Assembly (NCBI GenBank): GCA_017421885.1
Contig: JAFOHJ010000226.1
Coordinates: forward strand, 1 to 6,043
DNA: 6,043 bases
Source: Clostridia bacterium
GTDB lineage: Bacteria > Bacillota_A > Clostridia > Oscillospirales > Butyricicoccaceae
Direction: 5' to 3'
The first letter of the stretch is position 1. Every line of letters starts with the position of its first letter. The translations under genes were made by a program, and so were the position numbers. The notes below the pieces were generated by a model that saw only the letters and a list, made by a program, of their open reading frames with translations, made no database searches and was not told the origin of the DNA. Below, one piece after another: positions 1 to 5,119 of this stretch.

Positions 1-259
1 GATCAAGACACCCGACCTCGGCGGCATCAACAACACAATCGAAGCTGTTCTGTACTGCAAGGAGCGCGGCTTCGGCGCTTACCAGGGCGGCACATGCAAC
101 GAGACAGACCGTTCCAGCCAGGTTTGCGTAAACTGCGCTATGGCTACAAAGCCCGACCAGATCCTCGCTAAGCCCGGTATGGGTGTTGACGAAGGCTTCA
201 TGATCGTTTACAACGAAATGAACCGCATCATCGCTATGATGAAGGCTAAGAAGGCCTAA
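1..259 (+). CDS. Methylaspartate ammonia-lyase, C-terminal fragment
   Basis: The gene enters from the left edge; the frame starts at base 2 and gives 85 residues to the TAA at 257-259. The enzyme removes ammonia from (2S,3S)-3-methylaspartate to give mesaconate in cytosolic glutamate fermentation, and belongs to the enolase superfamily. The fragment begins IKTPDLGG and carries GAYQGGTCNET. In Clostridium tetanomorphum numbering, recalled from the literature, the second residue is catalytic Lys331. The T-C pair 29-30 residues later then matches active-site Thr360 and Cys361. The implied end near residue 414 agrees with the usual ~413-residue length, so the C-terminus is complete. Codons here favour GCT and GTT more than the cit genes downstream, perhaps reflecting high expression. 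Glutamate mutase genes usually lie just upstream, outside this window. The family assignment is very secure. Confidence 0.95.
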   Translation, partial: IKTPDLGGINNTIEAVLYCKERGFGAYQGGTCNETDRSSQVCVNCAMATKPDQILAKPGMGVDEGFMIVYNEMNRIIAMMKAKKA

Positions 260-272
260 GTCCAAAACATAA

Positions 273-312
273 ACCCGCGATTCGGCGTCTTTAGTCATAA
301 AGACCGCCGGGT
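273..312 (+). other. Imperfect hairpin ahead of the terminator
   Basis: A 7-bp perfect stem (GTCTTTA 287-293 with TAAAGAC 298-304, loop GTCA) is enclosed by a second pairing of ACCCG (273-277) with CGGGT (308-312), separated by an internal loop. It lies between the ammonia-lyase stop codon and the main terminator. It has no U-tract, so it is not itself a terminator. It may protect the mRNA 3' end or aid termination; this is inference. Confidence 0.4.
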
Positions 313-320
313 AGACCGAT

Positions 321-353
321 AAAAAGCCCGGCTCTCTAAAGCCGGGCTTTTTT
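321..353 (+). terminator. Rho-independent terminator after methylaspartate ammonia-lyase
   Basis: A perfect 12-bp stem (left arm 321-332, right arm 341-352) has a GCCCGGC/GCCGGGC core, an 8-nt loop, and six T residues at 348-353. This is a textbook intrinsic terminator. It ends only about 12 nt before the ribosome binding site of the adenosyltransferase gene, which leaves no room for a promoter between them. The downstream genes must therefore be read by leakage through it or from an overlapping promoter that I cannot identify. Confidence 0.93.
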
Positions 354-364
354 GAATATATGCC

Positions 365-372
365 AAAGGAGG
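365..372 (+). promoter_or_regulatory. Ribosome binding site fixing the adenosyltransferase start
   Basis: AAAGGAGG ends 9 nt before the ATG at 382. The frame could also open at a TTG at 352, but that codon lies inside the terminator U-tract and upstream of this site. The Shine-Dalgarno position decides for 382. Confidence 0.85.
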
Positions 373-381
373 CAACTGCAA

Positions 382-918
382 ATGCAGAAAGGCTGCATCC
401 AGCTTTATTACGGCGATGGAAAAGGCAAAACAACTGCCGCAATGGGCCAGGTGGTCCGCTGCGCAGGTCACGGCTTCAAGGTGCTGGTTTATCAGTTCCT
501 CAAGGAGCCTAACAGCGGCGAGGTAAAGATCATCTCTTCCCTGCCCGGTGTTGAATATATCGCAAATGAAGGCAAGATCCCCTTCCTCTTCAACCTTACC
601 CCCGAACAGCAGGAACACTATCGTCAGCAGTGGGGCAAGACCTTTGAACTGGTAAAGGAAAAGTTCTATTCGGGCGAATATGACCTCGTTGTTCTCGACG
701 AAGCCATTGATGCCTATAATCTCCGCACCATCGACCCTCAGGACCTTCTCGATATGATGGATAATAAGCCCGAGGGCACCGAACTGGTAATCACAGGACA
801 TAAATACGGCATGGATATCTCGGCCCTCACCGACCGCGCCGATTATGTCACCAACTTCATGAAGGAAAAGCATCCCTTTGACCTTGGCCTTCCCTGCCGC
901 ACAGGCATCGAAGAATAA
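382..918 (+). CDS. cobO: Cob(I)yrinic acid a,c-diamide / cob(I)alamin adenosyltransferase (CobA/CobO/BtuR family)
   Basis: This 178-residue cytosolic enzyme transfers the 5'-deoxyadenosyl group of ATP to Co(I) corrinoid, making adenosylcobalamin or its precursor. A Walker A loop, GDGKGKTT, lies at residues 11-18; a Walker B-like strand, DLVVLDE, at 101-107; and a conserved tail (TGH near 138-140, KHPFDLG near 163-169, RTGIE at the end). The length fits the CobA type of adenosyltransferase, not the PduO or EutT types. The gene sits between methylaspartate ammonia-lyase and a citDEF set. The sensible role is therefore to supply cofactor to the adenosylcobalamin-dependent glutamate mutase expected upstream, although general cobalamin salvage is equally possible. 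The start is set by the ribosome binding site at 365-372. The gene ends 25 nt before citD, with no terminator between, so the two are probably co-transcribed. Confidence 0.93.
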   Translation: MQKGCIQLYYGDGKGKTTAAMGQVVRCAGHGFKVLVYQFLKEPNSGEVKIISSLPGVEYIANEGKIPFLFNLTPEQQEHYRQQWGKTFELVKEKFYSGEYDLVVLDEAIDAYNLRTIDPQDLLDMMDNKPEGTELVITGHKYGMDISALTDRADYVTNFMKEKHPFDLGLPCRTGIEE

Positions 919-930
919 GTATAGTCTGAA

Positions 931-934
931 AGGA
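931..934 (+). promoter_or_regulatory. Ribosome binding site fixing the citD start
   Basis: AGGA, in the context GAAAGGAAA, lies 9 nt before the ATG at 944. The same frame is open upstream to 878, inside the adenosyltransferase gene, but the first 22 codons there do not resemble CitD. Starting at 944 places the carrier serine at residue 14, as in known CitD proteins. Confidence 0.8.
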
Positions 935-943
935 AATCAATAT

Positions 944-1210
944 ATGAATATCACCAAAAGTGCCGTCGCCGGCACCCTCGAGTCCAGCGACGTATATGTA
1001 AAGGCAGAGCCCTGCGAAACACTCGAGATCGAGATCGAGTCGGTTGTCTATAACCAGTTTGCCGACCAGATCGAGGCAACCATCCGCCGCACTCTTGAGG
1101 GACTCGGCGTAACAAGCGGCAAGATCTCGGTAAACGACAAGGGTGCCATCGACTGTGTCATCGAAGCACGTGTCGAAACTGCCGTAAAGCGCGCAGGAGG
1201 CGAAAACTGA
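944..1210 (+). CDS. citD: Citrate/citramalate lyase acyl carrier protein (gamma subunit)
   Basis: This 88-residue acyl carrier protein belongs to the citrate lyase family. It carries a 2'-(5''-phosphoribosyl)-3'-dephospho-CoA arm, on which the acetyl group and then the substrate acyl group are held as thioesters during cleavage. The N-terminus AVAGTLESSD matches the E. coli CitD segment AVAGTLESGD. Ser14 aligns with the serine that receives the prosthetic group. The C-terminal part contains the family motif NDKGAIDCVIEARVE near residues 65-79. The length is near the E. coli form (about 98 residues), with a shorter tail. The stop codon is one base from the citE start, so translation is probably coupled. 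No CitG or CitX gene for making and attaching the arm is visible here. The enzyme set could act on citrate, but the context favours (S)-citramalate. Confidence 0.94.
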   Translation: MNITKSAVAGTLESSDVYVKAEPCETLEIEIESVVYNQFADQIEATIRRTLEGLGVTSGKISVNDKGAIDCVIEARVETAVKRAGGEN

Positions 1211-1211
1211 T

Positions 1212-2093
1212 ATGAGAAGATCTATGTTATTCATCCCGGGCAACACGCCCAACCTGCTGATGAACGGCGATGTTCTCGGCTCAGACAGCATCATTCTCGA
1301 CCTTGAAGACGCTGTATCTCCCGCCGAGAAGGACGCCGCAAGGATCCTTGTCCGCAATGCTCTCAAGAGCCTCGGATACAAGGGCTGCGAGATCATCGTC
1401 AGAATCAACCCCATCGAGACCGACTTTTGGCAGAAGGACCTTGACGAAGTCATTCCCCTCTGCCCCGGCATGATCATGCCCACAAAGGTAAGCTGTGCAC
1501 GCGATGTTCAGATCGTATCCGAGTATATCGCTCAGGTAGAAGCAAAGCACGGCATCGAAAAGAACACAGTCAAGCTCATCCCCCTCATCGAGACAGCAAT
1601 GGGCGTTGAGAACGCCTTTAACATTGCCTCGGCCGACGAGCGCGTTGCCGCCATCTTCCTGGGCGGCGAAGACCTGACTGCCGACCTTAGATGCAAGCGC
1701 ACCAAGGAAGGCAACGAGATCTTCTATGCCCGCTGCCGCATGGTAAACGCTGCCCGCGCTGCAGGCGTTGACGTTTACGACACTCCCTTCACCGATGTAG
1801 ATGACATCGATGGTCTCTACAAGGATGCCCAGTTCGCCAAGAGCCTCGGCTTCACAGGCAAGGCTTCCATCTCGCCCCGCCATGTCGAGGGCATCAACGA
1901 AGTTTTCAGCCCCACACAGGCCGATATCGACTATGCCCATGAGGTCATGGAGACCATCCGTATTGCCAAGGAGCAGGGCAAGGGCGTAGTTTCGCTGCGC
2001 GGCAAGATGATCGATGCGCCCATCGTAACACGCGCTATGCAGGTCATCGAAATGGAAAAAGCCATCTTCGGAGGTGTTGAAGACGATGAGTAA
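1212..2093 (+). CDS. citE: Citrate/citramalate lyase beta subunit (acyl-ACP lyase)
   Basis: This 293-residue TIM-barrel protein of the HpcH/HpaI-CitE family cleaves the carbon-carbon bond of the acyl-ACP thioester. It releases oxaloacetate if the substrate is citryl-ACP, or pyruvate if it is citramalyl-ACP, and leaves acetyl-ACP. Visible signatures are RRSMLFIPGN at the N-terminus, LDLEDAV at 29-35, VRIN with Arg64, LIET with Glu127 and GGEDLTADL with Asp154; the last two are the expected Mg2+ ligands. KASISPRHVEGIN at 217-229 is also typical. An AGGAGG at 1195-1200, inside the citD end, precedes the ATG by 11 nt. The 3' end overlaps citF by 8 nt (ATGAGTAA). Family membership is firm, but the keto-acid specificity cannot be read from sequence by eye. 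Confidence 0.95.
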   Translation: MRRSMLFIPGNTPNLLMNGDVLGSDSIILDLEDAVSPAEKDAARILVRNALKSLGYKGCEIIVRINPIETDFWQKDLDEVIPLCPGMIMPTKVSCARDVQIVSEYIAQVEAKHGIEKNTVKLIPLIETAMGVENAFNIASADERVAAIFLGGEDLTADLRCKRTKEGNEIFYARCRMVNAARAAGVDVYDTPFTDVDDIDGLYKDAQFAKSLGFTGKASISPRHVEGINEVFSPTQADIDYAHEVMETIRIAKEQGKGVVSLRGKMIDAPIVTRAMQVIEMEKAIFGGVEDDE

Positions 2094-3498
2094 GTTAGTT
2101 AATTCCATCAAGGAGGCAGTCATCCAGTCGGGCCTTAAGGACGGCATGACCATCTCCTTCCACCATCATATGCGCAACGGTGACTTTGTTCTCAACATGG
2201 TCATGGAGGCCGTTGCAGAGCTTGGCATCAAGGATCTGACCGTCAATGCCAGCTCAATCTTTGATATTCACGAGCCCATCATCGGCCACATCAAAAACGG
2301 TGTTGTGACCGGCCTCGAGTGCAACTATATGGGCGGCAAGGTCGGCAAGGCCATCTGCGAAGGCCTTATGGAAAAGCCCGTTATCTTCCGCACCCACGGC
2401 GGCCGCCCCTCCGACATGGAGAAGGGCACATCCCACATCGACGTTGCCTTCATCGCCGCTCCCACATCGGACGACATGGGCAACTGCACCGGTAAGTACG
2501 GCCAGTCGGCCTGCGGCTCGATGGGATATGCCTTTGCCGATGCCATGAATGCCGACAAGGTAGTCGTAATCACCGATAATCTGGTGCCCTATCCCCTGGT
2601 CGATTTTTCGATCTCCGAGATCTATGTCGATACAGTCGTAGAAGTAGGCCAGATCGGCAATCCTGCAGGCATCGTTTCGGGCACAACAAAGATCACACGT
2701 GACCCCGTCGGCCTCAAGATGGCTGACTATGCTGCCAAGGTCATCGAGGCATCGGGCCTTCTTAAGGACGGCTTCTCCTTCCAGACCGGCGCCGGCGGCG
2801 CTACCCTTGCAACCGCCAAGTATGTTCAGGATATCATGCTGGCCAAAGGCATCAAGGGCAGCTACGGCATGGGCGGCATCACCAAGTATATGGTAGAAAT
2901 GCTCGAAAACGGCTGCTTCCAGGCTCTGCTGGACGTTCAGTGCTTCGACCTTGACGCTGTCAAGTCGATCCGCGAGAACCCCAAGCACATGGAGGTCACA
3001 GCCACACATTACGCAGGTGTAAGCGGCAAGAGCGCAGCTGTAGATAACCTCGACGTAGTTCTGCTGGGCGCCACACAGGTCGACCTCGACTTCGGCGTAA
3101 ACGTACACACCGACAGTAACGGTTATATCATGGGCGGTTCTGGCGGCCACAGCGACACCGCTGCCGGCGCAAAGCTCACCATGATCATCGCACCTCTGAC
3201 ACGCGCACGTCTGCCTCTGGTAGTTGACAAGTGCCTCTGCACATCGACACCCGGCTCGACCGTCGACGTAGTTGTTACTCAGCGCGGCATTGCCGTCAAC
3301 ACAAAGTACGGCAAGAACCACGAGCTCAAGGAAGCCCTCAAGAAGGCCAAGCTGCCCGTCTGCGAGATCGAAGATCTCAAGCGCATGGCCGAGGAGATCG
3401 CGGGTATTCCCAAGGCTGTCAAGCTGACCGACAAAGTCGTCGCTAACGTAATTTATCGTGACGGCACTCTGCTTGACACCATCAAGGCTGTTAAGTAA
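2086..3498 (+). CDS. citF: Citrate/citramalate lyase alpha subunit (acyl-ACP transferase)
   Basis: This 470-residue transferase exchanges the acetyl group on the carrier protein for the substrate, giving citryl- or citramalyl-ACP and free acetate. It is a family I CoA-transferase-like fold. Motifs that match CitF include LKDGMTISFHH at 17-27, FQTGAGGATLA at 232-242, GGSGGHSDTA at 350-359 and TPGSTVDVVVT at 388-398. The start ATG lies in the citE tail, with GGAGG at 2070-2074 as its ribosome binding site. The frame is closed by a stop at 2026, so the protein truly lacks the ~40 extra N-terminal residues of E. coli CitF (about 510 residues), while the core is complete. Its last 61 bp are repeated downstream at 3622-3682, and the present 3' end may have been supplied by an insertion. 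Confidence 0.95.
   Translation: MSKLVNSIKEAVIQSGLKDGMTISFHHHMRNGDFVLNMVMEAVAELGIKDLTVNASSIFDIHEPIIGHIKNGVVTGLECNYMGGKVGKAICEGLMEKPVIFRTHGGRPSDMEKGTSHIDVAFIAAPTSDDMGNCTGKYGQSACGSMGYAFADAMNADKVVVITDNLVPYPLVDFSISEIYVDTVVEVGQIGNPAGIVSGTTKITRDPVGLKMADYAAKVIEASGLLKDGFSFQTGAGGATLATAKYVQDIMLAKGIKGSYGMGGITKYMVEMLENGCFQALLDVQCFDLDAVKSIRENPKHMEVTATHYAGVSGKSAAVDNLDVVLLGATQVDLDFGVNVHTDSNGYIMGGSGGHSDTAAGAKLTMIIAPLTRARLPLVVDKCLCTSTPGSTVDVVVTQRGIAVNTKYGKNHELKEALKKAKLPVCEIEDLKRMAEEIAGIPKAVKLTDKVVANVIYRDGTLLDTIKAVK
3438..3498 (+). repeat. Direct repeat copy 1: the 3' end of citF
   Basis: This 61-bp segment encodes the last 19 residues of CitF and the TAA stop. It matches 3622-3682 with no gaps at a spacing of 184 bp. 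Four bases differ: AAC/CAT accounts for two, TAT/TAC for one and AAG/AAA for one. This is the copy joined to the functional gene. Confidence 0.95.
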
Positions 3499-3527
3499 AT
3501 ATTTCCAAACTGCGGCGACGACTTTTC

Positions 3528-3543
3528 CGTCGGAAGTCCGACG
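3528..3543. repeat. Inverted repeat A in the insert
   Basis: CGTCGG (3528-3533) pairs perfectly with CCGACG (3538-3543) around the loop AAGT. A competing stem, GACTT 3520-3524 with AAGTC 3534-3538, overlaps it, so the segment could switch between two folds. Confidence 0.65.
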
Positions 3544-3546
3544 CTC

Positions 3547-3575
3547 GATTTTCGGCAATTCATTTGCCGGAAATC
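3547..3575. repeat. Inverted repeat B in the insert
   Basis: A 12-bp stem pairs 3547-3558 with 3564-3575, with one T/G mismatch (a G-U pair in RNA) and a 5-nt loop TTCAT. The core is CGGCAA/TTGCCG. Confidence 0.75.
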
Positions 3576-3591
3576 TATTCGATCCCAGGGG

Positions 3592-3619
3592 TCCCATAAA
3601 ATCTGATGATTTTATGGGA
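3592..3619. repeat. Inverted repeat C in the insert
   Basis: A perfect 12-bp stem pairs 3592-3603 with 3608-3619 around the loop TGAT. It is the strongest palindrome in the window apart from the terminators and ends two bases before the second citF-end copy begins. No U-tract follows it. Confidence 0.85.
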
Positions 3620-3621
3620 AA

Positions 3622-3682
3622 CGTCGCTCATGTAATTTACCGTGACGGCACTCTGCTTGACACCATCAAGGCTGTTAAATAA
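3622..3682 (+). pseudogene. Direct repeat copy 2: displaced 3' end of citF
   Basis: This is the second copy of the citF terminal 61 bp, 57 of 61 identical to 3438-3498. It encodes VAHVIYRDG through to IKAVK and a stop, against VANVIYRDG in the live gene. It is not in the same frame as citF (offset 184 is not a multiple of 3), and no start or upstream gene body belongs to it. Only 12 nt separate its stop from the terminator at 3695. That suggests this was the original citF end and that copy 1 arrived with the insert. Two of the four differences are silent third-position changes, the pattern expected if both copies evolved under selection as coding sequence. Confidence 0.8.
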
Positions 3683-3694
3683 TCTGATCCATTT

Positions 3695-3727
3695 AAAAGA
3701 GGAAGACTGCGGTCTTCCTCTTTTTTT
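3695..3727 (+). terminator. Rho-independent terminator of the citDEF unit
   Basis: AAAAGAGGAAGAC (3695-3707) pairs perfectly with the complementary arm 3712-3724 around a TGCG loop, and the T-run continues to 3727. It closes the adenosyltransferase-citDEF transcription unit. Confidence 0.93.
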
Positions 3728-3743
3728 ATATTTGGAGTATAAT
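3715..3743 (+). promoter_or_regulatory. Putative promoter of citC
   Basis: A consensus -10 box, TATAAT, lies at 3738-3743. Seventeen bases upstream, at 3715-3720, is only a weak -35 match (TTCCTC), which falls inside the right arm of the preceding terminator. The start of transcription would be near 3750, giving a leader of about 30 nt. Confidence 0.6.
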
Positions 3744-3779
3744 AGAGCATATACTTCCCCCCTTTAAGGAGAAAAAGCT

Positions 3780-4811
3780 ATGGACTACGGTTTTTTTGAA
3801 GAATACGGCTCGCCTTTTTCGGGTCGCAAGCTGCGAAAGCTCAAGGATTTTCTCGCCGCTGCCGAGCTTGATTACGACGAGCAGATAGAATATACGGTCA
3901 ACCTGACCGACGGCGACGGAAATATCGTCGCCACCGGCTCGATACACTCCAATGTGCTCAAGTGCATAGCCGTGTCGGAAAGGCATCAGGGTCTCGGCCT
4001 CTCGGCCCGCATCATCACGGCCCTTATGAACAAGGCTTTCGAGCTGGGAAAAAGCCATCTTTTCCTCTTTACCAAACCCAAGAACGCCGCCATGTTCTCG
4101 GACCTCGGCTTCTATAAGATAATCGAAACCGACAGCATCCTGCTGATGGAAAACCGCCGTGACGGCATAAAGAATTATGTCAAAGGCCTGCCTCGCCCCG
4201 ATTCGCCTCAGAACGGCGCAGGAGCCATCATTGCCAACTGTAATCCGTTTACCCTCGGACACAGATATCTTGTGGAAGAGGCCGCAAAGCGCTGCAAAAC
4301 GCTGCACCTGTTCATTCTCTCGGAAGACAAGAGCGACTTCCCTGCCGATGTCCGCTTCGAGCTGGCACGAAAAGGCACCTGCGATATCCAAAACGTCATT
4401 ATTCACAAAACATCCGACTATCTTATATCCTCTGCCGTCTTCCCCACCTATTTCATCAAGGACAAGGCCAAGGCTCAGGATGCCAACTGCGAGCTCGACA
4501 TAAGGATATTCGGGACTTTCTTTGCCAAAGAGCTGGGCATCACCAAGAGATTTGTGGGAACCGAACCCTTCTGTCAGGTGACCAATGCCTATAATGAGGC
4601 TATGAAGCGTCTTCTACCCGAATATGGGGTGGAGCTTGTGGAGATCGCCAGACGGGAGATCGGCGGCCTGCCTGTAAGCGCCTCTTTTGTAAGGGAATGC
4701 ATGGCAAAGAGCGACTGTGATAGCCTTAAGGCCGTTGTGCCTCCCACTACCCTAGAGTTCATTCTCAGCCCGGAGGGCCAGGCCATTGCCGAAAAGATAA
4801 GAAACAAATAA
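3780..4811 (+). CDS. citC: [Citrate (pro-3S)-lyase] ligase / acetyl-ACP ligase
   Basis: This 343-residue cytosolic enzyme uses ATP and acetate to acetylate the thiol of the CitD prosthetic group, turning the inactive lyase on. The N-terminal part (about residues 1-130) is a GNAT-like domain with an acetyl-CoA-loop motif, RHQGLGL, at 68-74. The C-terminal part is a nucleotidyltransferase domain with ANCNPFTLGHRYL at 152-164, where TLGH (158-161) corresponds to the HxGH nucleotide-binding motif, and a late PVSASFVRE at 298-306. The length matches E. coli CitC (about 350). An AAGGAG at 3766-3771 lies 8 nt before the ATG. The gene follows citDEF but has its own likely promoter and terminator, so activation of the lyase may be regulated separately from its synthesis. 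If the lyase is a citramalate lyase, this is its cognate activating ligase. Confidence 0.94.
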   Translation: MDYGFFEEYGSPFSGRKLRKLKDFLAAAELDYDEQIEYTVNLTDGDGNIVATGSIHSNVLKCIAVSERHQGLGLSARIITALMNKAFELGKSHLFLFTKPKNAAMFSDLGFYKIIETDSILLMENRRDGIKNYVKGLPRPDSPQNGAGAIIANCNPFTLGHRYLVEEAAKRCKTLHLFILSEDKSDFPADVRFELARKGTCDIQNVIIHKTSDYLISSAVFPTYFIKDKAKAQDANCELDIRIFGTFFAKELGITKRFVGTEPFCQVTNAYNEAMKRLLPEYGVELVEIARREIGGLPVSASFVRECMAKSDCDSLKAVVPPTTLEFILSPEGQAIAEKIRNK

Positions 4812-4817
4812 TCATTC

Positions 4818-4845
4818 GCCCTGCCGCAACGGCAGGGCATTTTTA
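4818..4845 (+). terminator. Rho-independent terminator of citC
   Basis: GCCCTGCCG (4818-4826) pairs perfectly with CGGCAGGGC (4830-4838) around the loop CAA. A short T-rich tract follows at 4840-4844. It starts 6 nt after the citC stop codon. Confidence 0.92.
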
Positions 4846-4874
4846 TTGCCTGCAGCGATTCATAGTGGTATAAT
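4846..4874 (+). promoter_or_regulatory. Promoter of the riboswitch-lipoprotein-transporter unit
   Basis: TTGCCT (4846-4851) and TATAAT (4869-4874) are separated by exactly 17 bp. A TG at 4866-4867 makes it an extended -10 promoter. Transcription would begin near 4881, right where the riboswitch aptamer starts. Confidence 0.8.
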
Positions 4875-4880
4875 ATATGG

Positions 4881-5040
4881 GTCATTTGAGGAAACAGGTG
4901 AAAGACCTGTGCGAGCCCGTCGCCGTGAGACGCATTAAGAATGATCGACCTGACCCGAAGCCGCATTCGGGGACAGACCATTGGGGGAATCCTCTGAGAA
5001 GGTCGGACGGTCATGCGTCAAGCCGGAATATTCATCTGAC
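4881..5040 (+). ncRNA. Cobalamin riboswitch aptamer
   Basis: The 5' part reads GAGGAAACAGGTGAAA, then a closing ACCTGT and GCGAGCCCGTCGCCGTGA at 4911-4928. It follows the order of conserved blocks in cobalamin riboswitches (GGGAA, GGTG-AA, CCCGCCACTGTGA). The 3' part, AAGCCGGAATATTC then ATCTGAC (5020-5040), corresponds to the B12 box. A perfect 7-bp helix pairs GACGCAT 4929-4935 with ATGCGTC 5013-5019, joining the two conserved halves. The ~77 nt between hold a further helix (CGACCT with AGGTCG) and a hairpin (CCCGAA with TTCGGG), a rather large peripheral domain. ACAGGT 4894-4899 pairs with ACCTGT 4905-4910. The RNA senses a cobalamin and normally lowers expression of uptake genes when the vitamin is plentiful. 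Whether it prefers adenosyl- or aquo/methylcobalamin cannot be told here. Confidence 0.85.
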
Positions 5041-5110
5041 ATCACCCCAAGCTGCTTTTGCAGGGGCTGCCGGGAACCGACCTTAAGGGGAAATACAACT
5101 TCATAAGGAG
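5041..5110 (+). promoter_or_regulatory. Riboswitch expression platform, probably translational
   Basis: A hairpin forms from CCCC (5045-5048) and CTGC (5052-5055) with GCAG (5060-5063) and GGG (5064-5066), around a TTTT loop. No U-tract follows, so termination looks unlikely. CCTTA at 5081-5085 is complementary to TAAGG at 5104-5108, inside the ribosome binding site AAGGAG (5105-5110) of the lipoprotein gene. That gives a simple way to hide the site. The pairing is seen in the sequence; the mechanism is inferred. Confidence 0.5.
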
Positions 5111-5119
5111 AATGCAAAA

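Larger units (their letters stand above)
3499..3621. mobile_element. Structured 123-bp insert between the citF end repeats (putative)
   Basis: This non-coding block lies exactly between the two citF-end copies and holds three consecutive hairpins (3528-3543, 3547-3575, 3592-3619). None is followed by a T-run, so they are not ordinary terminators. No credible reading frame is present. The arrangement resembles a small non-autonomous element, or the scar of one, that integrated at the 3' end of a gene and left the gene end restored on one side and displaced on the other. No recombinase gene is present, so the mobile label is inference; a structured RNA or a complex local duplication are alternatives. 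Confidence 0.4.

Noticed and set aside
295..323. A promoter before the terminator at 321, using GATAAA as the -10 box
   Set aside because: The -35 region at the proper spacing (TCATAA) matches the consensus poorly, and transcripts from it would meet the terminator at once.
857..1483. A minus-strand open frame across citD and the start of citE
   Set aside because: It overlaps three well-supported plus-strand genes and shows no domain.
1281..2153. A 290-codon minus-strand open frame across citE
   Set aside because: It is a mirror of the codon bias of citE, shows no recognisable motif, and crosses the citE-citF junction.
2254..3597. A 447-codon open frame on the minus strand across citF
   Set aside because: It is antisense to a clearly recognisable CitF and has no family resemblance. 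It is rich in Ala, Asp, Val and Gly, as expected from the complement of G/C-ending codons.
3592..3619. Perfect hairpin C read as a terminator for citF
   Set aside because: No T-run follows it; the next bases are AACGTCGC, and a proper terminator lies at 3695-3727.
3458..3682. A plus-strand 74-codon frame running from within citF through the insert into the second citF-end copy
   Set aside because: It starts out of frame inside citF and has no ribosome binding site. Only its last 19 codons resemble a protein, because they are the duplicated citF end.
3438..3682. The two citF-end repeats considered as a CRISPR array or integron attC pair
   Set aside because: There are only two copies with coding content, no spacer series, and no attC-type core sites.
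4877..5086. A 69-codon plus-strand frame in the riboswitch region
   Set aside because: It coincides with the conserved cobalamin aptamer blocks and has no suitable ribosome binding site.
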